From JBBQVS01 sp963792705 (GTDB taxonomy: Bacteria > Chloroflexota > Ktedonobacteria > Ktedonobacterales > Ktedonobacteraceae), in the NCBI GenBank assembly GCA_963792705.1, contig CAWBXD010000012.1, positions 558,001 through 622,000 of the forward strand: a stretch of 64,000 nt of DNA, given 5' to 3'. Numbering within the stretch: position 1 is the first letter of the stretch; each line of letters begins with the position of its first letter. Shown here in pieces: positions 52,745 through 60,545 of the stretch. A program made the position numbers and the translations under genes. The notes below the pieces were generated by a model. It was not told the origin of the DNA. It did no database searches and was given only the letters and a program-made list of their open reading frames with translations.

Positions 52745-53722
52745 TTAGCTTTTCGGCTGGTGAGCCTGGATTGCGTCTGCTGACATGTCACTAATGAGCA
52801 GGAAGCTAAGCTTGGTTGCCTCATTTTTGCCATCAGTACTTCCCATGTAGTCGATGAGAGCCTGACCGAGACCTGTTGCAGGTCCCTTTGTGTACATGTG
52901 CTCAATGTTCCAAAACTTGTAGGTGTTACTTTTTACCAGATCTGCAGTTGGTGCGTTCCCGTCAACGTTGACGATAGTCAATCCTGAGCCAGCTTTCTTT
53001 GCAGCCGACAATGCAGCATAACCAATTGCACCACTTGTTTGCTCTATGTTCTTGATAACTGTTCCTGTGCTATCTGTGGTCAAACTTGCAGGTCCACTGA
53101 CCTTCTCAGGTCCACCAAGAATGTAGTTTTGGAATGTGCCACGTGTACCAGAGCTGGTTGGACGACTCACAACAACAATGGGTAGGCTAGGTCCACCAAC
53201 CTGACTCCAGTTCGTTGTTTGACCACTATAAATGCTCTTGAGTTGAGCGGTTGTCAGGTTAGTAACGCCCGTTACCTTACTGTTCAGGACGATGGTGAAG
53301 ATGACGACTGCCACCTGATGATCGACAAGATCAGCCTGACCACTCTTTTTGAAGAGATCAGAGTTACCAATTTGTACGCCACCAGACTCTACCTGAGACA
53401 AACCAGTACCACTACCACCAAGGCCAACGGTGATAGATGCGCCAGAGCATTTATTCTGATAATCTGTTGCAACTGCCTGCACTAATGGTGCCAGTGCAGT
53501 TGAACCAGAAATGTTCAATGTTCCCTGCACACAATTGTATGAGCCAGGAGTACCCGCAGTGCTAGCACTACTGCCTGTGCCTGTTGTGGCAGTGGTGCCA
53601 CCACTTGTGGGAGTACTCCCACTACTGCCTGTTGAAGTGCTGCCACCGCAAGCGGAAATAATAAACATCATAACGGCCATGACTATGGCTAATACGGGCG
53701 CGATACGCCATTGCTTCGACAT
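52745..53722 (-). CDS. pstS: Phosphate-binding lipoprotein PstS
   Basis: 325 residues. Lipoprotein signal with lipobox ISAC (Cys about 25), then a Ser/Thr/Gly-rich linker. The binding domain has LNISGSTALAPLVQAVATDY, GLGGSGTGLSQVESG, IGNSDLF and SRPTSSGTRGTFQNYILGG, the PstS phosphate-binding loops. It delivers phosphate to PstCA. First gene of the operon pstS-pstC-pstA-x-pstB-response regulator. ATG follows AGGAGAA. Confidence 0.95.
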   Translation of the reverse strand: MSKQWRIAPVLAIVMAVMMFIISACGGSTSTGSSGSTPTSGGTTATTGTGSSASTAGTPGSYNCVQGTLNISGSTALAPLVQAVATDYQNKCSGASITVGLGGSGTGLSQVESGGVQIGNSDLFKKSGQADLVDHQVAVVIFTIVLNSKVTGVTNLTTAQLKSIYSGQTTNWSQVGGPSLPIVVVSRPTSSGTRGTFQNYILGGPEKVSGPASLTTDSTGTVIKNIEQTSGAIGYAALSAAKKAGSGLTIVNVDGNAPTADLVKSNTYKFWNIEHMYTKGPATGLGQALIDYMGSTDGKNEATKLSFLLISDMSADAIQAHQPKS

Positions 53723-54249
53723 GAAATTCTCCTACTAATCTGAGAGCGAAACGTGAAAAATGATACAAGACATGAGAAGGGGTGTGGTTTTTCACCATGA
53801 AACACGCCTCCATGCGTTGCACTTACATTCATACAGTAACATTCACGCATTAACTATGCTTTATAGATAGGTTAAGGCAATGTTAAATATTCCTAGGGGA
53901 TAGGTAGAAGACTTACCAAAATCTCATGTTACGCAAGAGGGGAAGAAAAGCAGCAAGAAAAAGTCCTGCCACTGAATAGTCAGTAATAGGAATGAGAAAT
54001 ATAAAAAGAAGGTTTCACGTACTGAGCTTCTAAATATACCTAAAAATGTAGAATTTCATCATAGCTGAACGAGTTGTACATCTAAACACTCGTTTAAAAC
54101 CATCAGTTTTTGATGGCTTCTATATCCCTTAATCTCTCTAAAGTCTTTTTTAAGTCAAATGCATTGTTTCATGATATGCCTCTTTTATTCTTTGTGTTCA
54201 AATCCAATCCGTATTATGTGTAAAATTAATTGTTATTTAGTAAAGTATC
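53723..54249. other. Long AT-rich intergenic region between pstS and a secreted orphan
   Basis: About 530 bases with divergent promoters and no convincing gene. Besides the PHO-like repeats it holds two small hairpins: AACGAGT/ACTCGTT (54068-54094) and CCATCA/TGATGG (54100-54116). A small RNA or leader cannot be excluded, but nothing more can be supported. Confidence 0.4.
53850..53887 (-). promoter_or_regulatory. Possible PHO-box-like direct repeats upstream of pstS
   Basis: On the minus strand, TTAAC-type half sites recur: TTTAAC (53882-53887) and CTTAAC (53871-53876) are 11 bp apart, and a TTAA again at about 53850. Eleven-bp spaced direct repeats are typical of PhoB/PhoP boxes. The site lies 130-165 bp before the pstS start codon. 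Tentative, based on pattern only. Confidence 0.35.
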
Positions 54250-54279
54250 TTGACAAATAGCAATAAAATTCTTTATAAT
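54250..54279 (+). promoter_or_regulatory. Consensus sigma-70 type promoter
   Basis: TTGACA (54250-54255) and TATAAT (54274-54279), both perfect, with an 18-bp spacer, 48 bp before the ATG at 54327. Confidence 0.8.
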
Positions 54280-54326
54280 TTGTTTATCCTATTAGAGCAT
54301 CTACTTTTCATGAAAGGATTGTGTAA

Positions 54327-54758
54327 ATGTTGTTAGTAAGGTATCGTCTTATGCTAGCACTACTCCTGGTATTGTTCGGAACTTCTCTAGTATTCTCATC
54401 TGCCGCTCATGCAGAAAGTAAGTCGTCGTCAACGGCAAGCATTAATATGAGTTGCCCTAAAGTTTTTTATCACTGGTCTTCGGGCGGGAATCAATATTGG
54501 TATCTTAACGATTGTTTGGTTCACCAGGTTGAGGATGTGTTAAATACTGTGAACAGCACTCAACTCGTTGCGGCTCTACTTAGTCTTATTCCTTCCAATG
54601 GATGGTGGGGAGCTGCCGTCAAATTCATGCTAAACAGTATACCCAGACTTCTTTCCTATGATTTATGGTTGTCGGATAGACAATGCAACTGGCGTGGAAT
54701 AGTTGTTGTACAGTATTGGTGGTTGTTGTATTCTCCTCAGTTTGCCTGCCCTGCTTAG
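54327..54758 (+). CDS. Secreted orphan protein with four cysteines
   Basis: 143 residues. Signal peptide of about 30 residues (RLMLALLLVLFGTSLVFSSA then AHAES cleavage region). The mature part has four Cys, in MSCPK, NDCL, RQCNW and FACPA, a hydrophobic helix (VAALLSLIPSNGWWGAAVKF) and an aromatic-rich end (VVVQYWWLLYSPQF). Not recognised. Size, signal, Cys pattern and amphipathic core would fit a secreted peptide toxin, bacteriocin or small wall protein, but this is speculation. It is driven by a perfect consensus promoter and ended by a 28-bp-stem hairpin. ATG follows AAAGGA. Confidence 0.65.
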   Translation: MLLVRYRLMLALLLVLFGTSLVFSSAAHAESKSSSTASINMSCPKVFYHWSSGGNQYWYLNDCLVHQVEDVLNTVNSTQLVAALLSLIPSNGWWGAAVKFMLNSIPRLLSYDLWLSDRQCNWRGIVVVQYWWLLYSPQFACPA

Positions 54759-54776
54759 AAGAGATGGGTATAACAT

Positions 54777-54840
54777 TAAGAACACAAAGAGAGGCTGGCT
54801 ATACAGCGACGCGTATAGCCAGCCTCTCTTTGTGTTCTTA
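54777..54840. terminator. Very long perfect hairpin, bidirectional terminator
   Basis: Perfect 28-bp arms (TAAGAACACAAAGAGAGGCT... and complement) around an 8-nt loop, between the secreted orphan and rsgA; the rsgA stop codon lies in its right arm. Confidence 0.8.
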
Positions 54841-55884
54841 TCTTTCTTCGCCGCTAAAAATTCGCACGTAGCTTTTGTAGCGTCGCTCGTCGATGTGTCC
54901 ATCGTCAACAGCTTTGCGGACGGCACAGCCTTCTTCATCGACATGAGTGCAGTCTACATACTCACATTCGCCAAGATAGGGGCGGAACTCGATAAAGCAG
55001 GAGGCGAGTTCATCTGGCTCGACGTTCCATGCGGCTAACGCACGAATACCAGCAGAGTCGGCGAGCCAACCACCAATCGAGAGCGGATAGAGTTGTGAGC
55101 CAGTTGTCGTATGTTTACCTTTGCCCGTTATGTCGCTCACAAGTCCGGTTCGCAATGCCATGCCCGGCTCAATAGCGTTCACAAGCGATGACTTGCCAAC
55201 ACCCGATGGACCAGTGAAAAGTGTCGTGTGGTCTTTAAGCAACGAGCGTAAGTGGTCAATGCCTTGACCCGTGTGCGTACTAGTCCAGACGACAGTGTAC
55301 CCCAGTTTACTATATAATTCGCTTCCATCCTCAACCTGCATACTATGTGATAGGTCAGATTTGTTGAGGCAGAGAATTGCACGCAGATTCGCTGACTCGC
55401 AGATCGTGAGGTAGCGGTCCACCATGCCAAAATGCGGTTCAGGTTGAGCAATAGCAAAGACAAGCACGACCTGATTGAGGTTGGCAAGCATTGTTTGTTG
55501 AATAACTTTTTTCGTCGTTGAGCCAGCATCGCGCCGTGAAAGTGAGCTTTGACGTGGCAATATTTCTTCAATCAAGCCCATGCCATCATCCAGGCGACGG
55601 ATTTTTACGTAATCGCCGACCGAGAGTCGTGTAGGAGGAGGCGTTTCGCTGCTATCGTGATTCTGCATGCGTTCCATACGCTTGGCATAGGTTGGGTCAA
55701 GCAGAAGTTTATCGTGGCGCACACGTGTATTGCTCACGGATTTCGCGGATTGCGCCTGTGCAAAGGCTTTTTTGAGTTTGCCGCGTAGTGTGCAGCGTAG
55801 AATGCCTTCATCGGTGTGAACGTCATAGATGCCATGTGCTCCATTGAGCACAACGCCGGTAAGCGTTTCTGTCTGGTTCGTCAA
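54838..55884 (-). CDS. rsgA: Ribosome small-subunit-dependent GTPase RsgA
   Basis: 348 residues. N-terminal OB fold (TGVVLNGAHGIYDVHTDEGI, LRCTLRGK), then a circularly permuted GTPase: G4 LNKSDL precedes G1 FTGPSGVGKSSLVNAI and G3 DSAGI. The C-terminal zinc domain has CEYVDCTHVDEEGCAV. RsgA helps mature the 30S subunit. The start is probably TTG 55884, preceded by GGAGGGG at 7 nt; a GTG ten codons upstream lacks a ribosome site. A 27-codon reading frame with a good ribosome site lies upstream. Confidence 0.95.
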   Translation of the reverse strand: MTNQTETLTGVVLNGAHGIYDVHTDEGILRCTLRGKLKKAFAQAQSAKSVSNTRVRHDKLLLDPTYAKRMERMQNHDSSETPPPTRLSVGDYVKIRRLDDGMGLIEEILPRQSSLSRRDAGSTTKKVIQQTMLANLNQVVLVFAIAQPEPHFGMVDRYLTICESANLRAILCLNKSDLSHSMQVEDGSELYSKLGYTVVWTSTHTGQGIDHLRSLLKDHTTLFTGPSGVGKSSLVNAIEPGMALRTGLVSDITGKGKHTTTGSQLYPLSIGGWLADSAGIRALAAWNVEPDELASCFIEFRPYLGECEYVDCTHVDEEGCAVRKAVDDGHIDERRYKSYVRIFSGEER

Positions 55885-55992
55885 TGTTTTCCCCTCCAGA
55901 GGATTAAAAAACACGGTTCGTACAATCTTCTTTCATTGCTGTCTACCGTGCGAGTGAGGGGAAACGAATGGGGTTTGTGCTCTATCAGTGGA

Positions 55993-56076
55993 TTATCGAG
56001 TTTCCCAGTAGCTCTCAAACAGGGTAGACAAGGTGCATACAAGCACAGTTGGTGATGTGATGATGTGCTTTGCCAT
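55993..56076 (-). CDS. Possible 27-residue leader peptide upstream of rsgA
   Basis: ATG 56076 with GAGAGAGG at 7 nt, 27 codons (starting MAKHIITSPTVLVC), stop TAA 55993. It is followed by CACGGT ... ACCGTG and then TTTTTT just before the rsgA start, resembling a weak attenuator. The peptide has no recognisable family. It may be a leader controlling rsgA or chance. Confidence 0.35.
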   Translation of the reverse strand: MAKHIITSPTVLVCTLSTLFESYWETR

Positions 56077-56334
56077 ATAAACACCTCTCTCTTACTGGAC
56101 AAGCCAGGATTTCTATGCAACGCCTCTTCTTATGCAGAGCATACTCGAATGGCTGGCTTTTGTCAATGGATATACCGATTTATCAGAACATTTCCAATTA
56201 TACAAACATTTTACAAATCCCTCAGACTCTTTTGAACATCTTGCGTTATAGTACCTATAGAGCAAAAAAATACGTGTTCATATTACACACTCACTTATTC
56301 TTTGTCCACGATCAGCACAAATGAGGTTAGAGCA
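56077..56334. other. Divergent intergenic region between rsgA leader and the HtrA protease
   Basis: About 260 bases, AT-rich, presumed to carry divergent promoters. No convincing promoter pair, hairpin or gene was seen. Confidence 0.35.
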
Positions 56335-57756
56335 ATGTATAATTCCGATACGCACGAAGATACAACTGAGCGCGATAATCAGGCGCGCCTATTCGCATCA
56401 AATCCACATGAAGATACAACTGAGCGCGACAATCCAATGAAATTGCTAGCTCAAAATGGACAGCCAACGTATACGCAACCACCAGTTGATGCATACAACA
56501 CTGCTGTGCCAACATATGCTCAAACGCAATGGCGAGAAGCACCGGGCACCGTTCCTGCACAGCCATATGCAGCACATCCTACATATAATTCGCAGACCGA
56601 GCCACGTATCCCAGTACAGCCATCACCACAACCACAACCAGTACAACGGCAGCCACGCGGACTACGGACGGGCGCGATCTTGCTTTTAACAGCATTGCTA
56701 GCACTTGTCTTTGGAACAGGTCTTTTCGCTGGCTGGCAATTTGGACGTGGTAGCGCGACAACGCCTGTTCTGACTACAACGAGTCCATCGGCGAGTGTTC
56801 CGGCTACAACAGGTGGGAGTACAGAGGCAGCACGTGAAGCAGTGATTGCAAAAGTGCAGCCAGCGGTTGTGCTTGTCACAGTGACAACAGCAAATGGAAC
56901 TGCGCTCGGTTCGGGCGAAATCGTCAATAAGCAAGGCTATATCGTTACCAATAATCACGTTGTAGCTGGCGAGACTGCGATACAAGTGACGCTTTCTAAT
57001 GGCACACGCGCTACTGCACAACTCACAGGAACAGACCCCGCGGACGATCTGGCGGTAATCAAAATCACTCCACCTTCGTCTAATCTCGCCGTTATAACGA
57101 TTGGCGACTCATCACAACTCAAAGTTGGACAAGATGTTTTGGCAATTGGCAACCCACTTGGCAATACTCAGACCGTCACTAATGGTATTGTAAGTGCATT
57201 AAATCGTAGTGTTTCCGAGGGACAGGGTGGTGCCACTCTTCCCGACGCCATTCAGACCGATGCACCAATCAATCCCGGCAACAGCGGTGGTGCTTTGGTC
57301 GATATGCAGGGCAATCTTGTGGGTATCCCAACGCTGACCGCGATTGACCCGGAATTCAACACACCCGCGAATGGTGTTGGTTTCGCCATTCCTGCCAACC
57401 GCGTTAAGCTCGTCGTGCCACAAATCATTCAAACGGGTCAGGTGACACATACAGGTCGCGCCGTTCTGGGCGTAGGAGTTGCCAGTGTTGATGCAGCACT
57501 AGCATCACAATACAATCTTGGTATAGATCACGGTGCGCTGGTCACTAGCCTTGTGAGTGGTGGTGCGGCCGAGCATGCAGGACTCAAGACAGGTGATGTG
57601 ATTGTAAAGATAGACAATACTGCTATCAATGACACTTCATCGCTGGGTAACGCCCTCATCACGAAAAACCCAGGCGACAAGGTTGCAGTAACAATCTATC
57701 GTAACGGACAACAGCAAACACTCAACGTCACACTCGGCGAACTACAGGCTTCATAA
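56335..57756 (+). CDS. HtrA/DegP-like serine protease with PDZ domain
   Basis: 473 residues. A cytoplasmic N-terminal region of about 110 residues, Pro/Gln-rich, begins with two copies of HEDTTERDN spaced 18 residues (54 nt). One transmembrane helix follows (GAILLLTALLALVFGTGLFA). The trypsin-like domain has the triad His in YIVTNNHVV, Asp in DPADDLAVIKI and Ser in PGNSGGALVD. A PDZ domain closes the protein (GALVTSLVSGGAAEHAGLKT then GDVIVKIDN). It is anchored with the protease outside and degrades or refolds damaged exported proteins. ATG 56335 follows GAGGTTAGAG. Confidence 0.94.
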   Translation: MYNSDTHEDTTERDNQARLFASNPHEDTTERDNPMKLLAQNGQPTYTQPPVDAYNTAVPTYAQTQWREAPGTVPAQPYAAHPTYNSQTEPRIPVQPSPQPQPVQRQPRGLRTGAILLLTALLALVFGTGLFAGWQFGRGSATTPVLTTTSPSASVPATTGGSTEAAREAVIAKVQPAVVLVTVTTANGTALGSGEIVNKQGYIVTNNHVVAGETAIQVTLSNGTRATAQLTGTDPADDLAVIKITPPSSNLAVITIGDSSQLKVGQDVLAIGNPLGNTQTVTNGIVSALNRSVSEGQGGATLPDAIQTDAPINPGNSGGALVDMQGNLVGIPTLTAIDPEFNTPANGVGFAIPANRVKLVVPQIIQTGQVTHTGRAVLGVGVASVDAALASQYNLGIDHGALVTSLVSGGAAEHAGLKTGDVIVKIDNTAINDTSSLGNALITKNPGDKVAVTIYRNGQQQTLNVTLGELQAS

Positions 57757-57811
57757 GGAAACAAAAAAGGGGCGTCGTGCAAGTTCGCACGACGCCCCTT
57801 TTTTGTTTCCT
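57756..57811. terminator. Long perfect hairpin, bidirectional terminator
   Basis: Perfect 25-bp arms including A6/T6 runs (AGGAAACAAAAAAGGGGCGT and complement) with a 6-nt loop, beginning in the htrA stop codon; shared with the convergent gene at 57815. Confidence 0.85.
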
Positions 57812-57814
57812 ATC

Positions 57815-58588
57815 CTATTTTGAAGATGCCAGACGCTTCTCAGCATCCTCAAAGTCCTTCGCTGGTTCCACTCTCGTCGTTGAGGGTCTACGGCTTGCTA
57901 GCACCACACCAACAAAAAAGACGCCCCAGCCAAGGGCCATGAGGACCCAAAAACCACTTTCAAAACCCAAAACGCGTGCAACCGTACCAGCTCCTGCATT
58001 CAGCAGGTCTCCTGCTAAAATCAATACATTAGCCCACAGAATATTACTTGTACGCAGACCCGCGATATCTTGCTGGCGACGATAGAGCTTTAGACCCGAA
58101 TAGATTGCCACACCCACAACGGCAACAACGCCAAGCGTGTTAATAACAATAACCGTCACAAGCCAAGGACCGGGTTGCAGAATACCAGTGCCAGGGCCAA
58201 CGATCTGACTGAGTTTCTGCGTATCAACCGTTGCAAGCAAGACCAGGGCAGTCGTTGCTCCACTTAATAGGTAGAGGAACGTCAGGCAGAGTGTTGTCAC
58301 ACGAGGACGTGTGACAAGGGCGACACTTCCTAGACCCAACCATGCTGGTGTCAGTACACCAAGGATGTAGTAGGTGCGAAAAAGAATAATGCCGTTGTAG
58401 CTCGCAGGCTGAGCCTGCAGCATAAATACATAGGCAAGTGTCGCGACAAAAGCCATGAGCAACCCAACAAACCAATAGAGCTGATAGGAGCGATGGCGTC
58501 TAAGATATTGCCGTAGTACGACGGCCGCGAAAAGCCCTGTCACCACCACATTGATGGCGGACGAGATAAACGCAAAAGGAGTGTTCAT
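57815..58588 (-). CDS. Seven-helix membrane protein, unknown
   Basis: 257 residues with about seven hydrophobic segments, starting FAFISSAINVVVTGLFAAVV followed by RQYLRRHRSYQLYWFVGLLM. The arrangement (outside N-terminus, seven helices, short charged tail) is common in Ktedonobacteria and other Gram-positive-type bacteria as hypothetical proteins (recalled). No binding motif such as a retinal lysine was seen. ATG follows AAGGAATATAT. Convergent with the HtrA gene. Confidence 0.7.
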   Translation of the reverse strand: MNTPFAFISSAINVVVTGLFAAVVLRQYLRRHRSYQLYWFVGLLMAFVATLAYVFMLQAQPASYNGIILFRTYYILGVLTPAWLGLGSVALVTRPRVTTLCLTFLYLLSGATTALVLLATVDTQKLSQIVGPGTGILQPGPWLVTVIVINTLGVVAVVGVAIYSGLKLYRRQQDIAGLRTSNILWANVLILAGDLLNAGAGTVARVLGFESGFWVLMALGWGVFFVGVVLASRRPSTTRVEPAKDFEDAEKRLASSK

Positions 58589-58703
58589 ATATATTCCTTG
58601 ACCTTATATATCTACCCAGCGAAACGTAGAAAAATAGAGATGTGCTCTATAGAACATACAGAAAACTACGCAATATTGCAAGAATTTAAGTATTGTTTCT
58701 TAT

Positions 58704-58858
58704 TGTAGGGACCACATTTATGGCGTCCAAGGCGCAATTCATTGCGCGAGTTACAGCCCTACTCTTTTCTTGAATGATCTTGCGTGATGATTGATGCAAT
58801 GGTGAGGACTGCACATTGCTTCGCTCGTGCAGTGGACGCCATGAATGTGGTCCCTACG
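58704..58858. repeat. Dispersed inverted-repeat element, type B (copy 3)
   Basis: Arms TGTAGGGACCACATTTATGG (left, from 58704) and the complement ending GGTCCCTACG at 58858. The inner part contains GCGCAATTCATTGCGCGAG and a segment matching, in reverse orientation, the inner part of the fragment at 27297-27355. It is followed by ATCAATCGAAGATTGGCAAAC, then directly by a type A copy. Confidence 0.88.
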
Positions 58859-58888
58859 AAACCCATCAATCGAAGATTGGCAAACGCC

Positions 58889-58959
58889 TGTAGGGACCGA
58901 TTCATCGCGTCCTCGTCGCAATCCACCGTCGAGAAGGACGCGATGAATCGGTCCCTACA
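58889..58959. repeat. Dispersed inverted-repeat element, type A (hairpin copy)
   Basis: Perfect 25-bp arms (58889-58913 and 58935-58959), loop 21 nt. Its right end supplies the last Leu and the stop codon (TAG, 58955-58957) of the anti-sigma gene on the minus strand. Confidence 0.92.
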
Positions 58960-59650
58960 GACGCCTCGCGATGAGAAATCCAATAATCCCTAGCACCACG
59001 AGCACAACGCCAATGATCTCTCGCGTTCCTATCATGTTCAGGCTGAAAAGCGTTAGCAATGCTTGAAATGGATTTTGTTGTACAGAAGTAGGTCCACCTA
59101 TGTTGTGGCTGCTTGCAGATGACGGACTTTTTGTAGGCGTTTCGGTTGGTGCATCGCCCTGAGATATTCGGGGCGTAACGACTTGCGGAAGCGTTGTTTT
59201 TTCAGGTCCAACACTCGAAGTTGTACTCGATCCCCCACTAGAGGCTGTCTCTCCGCCAGCAGATAGAACTGTTCCAAAGACACCAGAGAGCAAAAAGACG
59301 ATACCAAGCACTGCCGCGAGCGTACTTGCATACCTTACTACGTTGGCAGCATAAGTAGGCCATGTATTACGACGCGGAAGTGGCGTAATTGGAGCTAATG
59401 GACGTGCGGTATTTGAGACACGTGGAGTAGCGACAGGTTCCGCGATTGGTAGCGTAAAAGAGCGCGGCAATTTGGGCGGCGGCAAGGCATGCAAGAGCGC
59501 GACGATTTGTCGAAGTTCTGCTAATTGTTGCTGGCATACAACGCATGTATGTAGATGTGCTTCGGTCTGTGCCTGTTCTGCGGACGAGAGTTGTCCATCA
59601 ATAAAGGCAGACAGTCGTGCTGTTGTAAGATGCTGCTCTTGTTTTGCCAC
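58955..59650 (-). CDS. Anti-sigma factor with zinc-finger (zf-HC2) domain
   Basis: 231 residues. N-terminal zinc anti-sigma domain: LSAFIDGQLSSAEQAQTEAH then LHTCVVCQQQLAEL, giving the H-x3-C-x2-C core. A transmembrane helix lies in the middle (YASTLAAVLGIVFLLSGVFG), then a Ser/Thr/Pro-rich extracytoplasmic stretch and a second C-terminal hydrophobic helix (REIIGVVLVVLGIIGFLIAR). It sits 44 bp after the sigma gene and should hold that sigma factor at the membrane. GTG start follows GGAG. The stop codon is provided by a dispersed repeat. Confidence 0.88.
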   Translation of the reverse strand: MAKQEQHLTTARLSAFIDGQLSSAEQAQTEAHLHTCVVCQQQLAELRQIVALLHALPPPKLPRSFTLPIAEPVATPRVSNTARPLAPITPLPRRNTWPTYAANVVRYASTLAAVLGIVFLLSGVFGTVLSAGGETASSGGSSTTSSVGPEKTTLPQVVTPRISQGDAPTETPTKSPSSASSHNIGGPTSVQQNPFQALLTLFSLNMIGTREIIGVVLVVLGIIGFLIARRL

Positions 59651-59694
59651 GCGTATGCTCCATAGTAGATAATTTATAAGAATGTGATAAAAAT

Positions 59695-60327
59695 TTATTC
59701 TTTGGTAAGACGATAGCGATACGGTAAAAGTTCCTTATGTGTTTGTAAATAAGAACGTAAGCGAGCGCGTCCTCGTGAGATACGCGAACGCACGGTGCCG
59801 AGTGACGCTTGTGTGGTTGCCGCCACCTCTTCGTAGGAAAGTCCTTCGATGTCGCACAACACAACCGCTTCACGTTGCTCAAGTGGCAATTCCTCCAATC
59901 CACGCTGTATCAACGCTTGTAACTCCTGATTGAGCAGTGTTTCTTCGGGGTCGCCCTCCAATCCAGTGGTTGCCAACGCGTTCAGTATGCCAGGGGCATG
60001 AGTCTCGTCATCTTCGGTAAGGGCTTCTAGCGACTCCGCTGGACGGCGACGTACACGTCGCCAATGGTCGCATGCCATATTTGAGCCGACGCGCAACAAC
60101 CATGAGCGGAACGAGGAGCCGCCGCGATACGAGCCAATTCCCTTAAAGGCGGCGAGAAAGGCATCTTGAGTCACATCTGCGGCTGCATCAGGGTCGCCGA
60201 GCATGCGAAAGATAACACTATAGAGCGTCTGCTGATAGTGCAACACTAGCTGATTAAACGCATGTACGTCTCCGCGCTGGCTACGGGCGATGAGTTGCTC
60301 TTCATCGTCCAGCACGGCTTTACTCAT
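59695..60327 (-). CDS. ECF RNA polymerase sigma factor
   Basis: 210 residues. Region 2: QRGDVHAFNQLVLHYQQTLY then DAAADVTQDAFLAAFKGIGS followed by RSWLLRVGSNMACDHWRR. Region 4: LEELPLEQREAVVLCDIEGL then SYEEVAATTQASLGTVRSRI. It resembles the SigW/SigE group that pairs with zf-HC2 anti-sigma factors, which is exactly its downstream neighbour. ATG follows GTGAGG. It is divergent from the citrate synthase promoter region. Confidence 0.94.
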   Translation of the reverse strand: MSKAVLDDEEQLIARSQRGDVHAFNQLVLHYQQTLYSVIFRMLGDPDAAADVTQDAFLAAFKGIGSYRGGSSFRSWLLRVGSNMACDHWRRVRRRPAESLEALTEDDETHAPGILNALATTGLEGDPEETLLNQELQALIQRGLEELPLEQREAVVLCDIEGLSYEEVAATTQASLGTVRSRISRGRARLRSYLQTHKELLPYRYRLTKE

Positions 60328-60399
60328 GGCCCTGCCTCACTTCTGTCGCTATTTGCGCCAGTGTAACATATTTTGCATGATGCGGCTAGCTATGTATCG

Positions 60400-60429
60400 T
60401 TGACACCATTTACCATACGGGACTATAAT
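60400..60429 (+). promoter_or_regulatory. Consensus sigma-70 type promoter of citrate synthase
   Basis: TTGACA (60400-60405) and TATAAT (60424-60429), both perfect, 18-bp spacer. The leader to the ATG at 60546 would be about 110 nt and includes the small hairpin CTGCTTC/GAAGCAG near 60467-60486. Confidence 0.75.
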
Positions 60430-60545
60430 ACTCACAAGAGACACACGAAGGTAGTGTGCCACGCGTTCTGCTTCGCCGAGGAAGCAGAGGTTGACCCAAT
60501 TGTTGGCCTCCTGGACGAAGCATATATTCTCATAGAGGAGTGTTT

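Noticed and set aside
49525..53722. PhoU expected within the pst operon
   Set aside because: No PhoU-like sequence is present here; the phoU gene is at 17569, and the small gene between pstA and pstB does not resemble PhoU.
53723..54326. Small RNA gene in the long AT-rich gap
   Set aside because: Only two weak hairpins and no clear promoter-terminator pair of its own, so it was kept as an unassigned region.
58759..58993. Short frames on both strands between the seven-helix protein and the anti-sigma gene
   Set aside because: They consist of repeat-element sequence and have no independent coding evidence.
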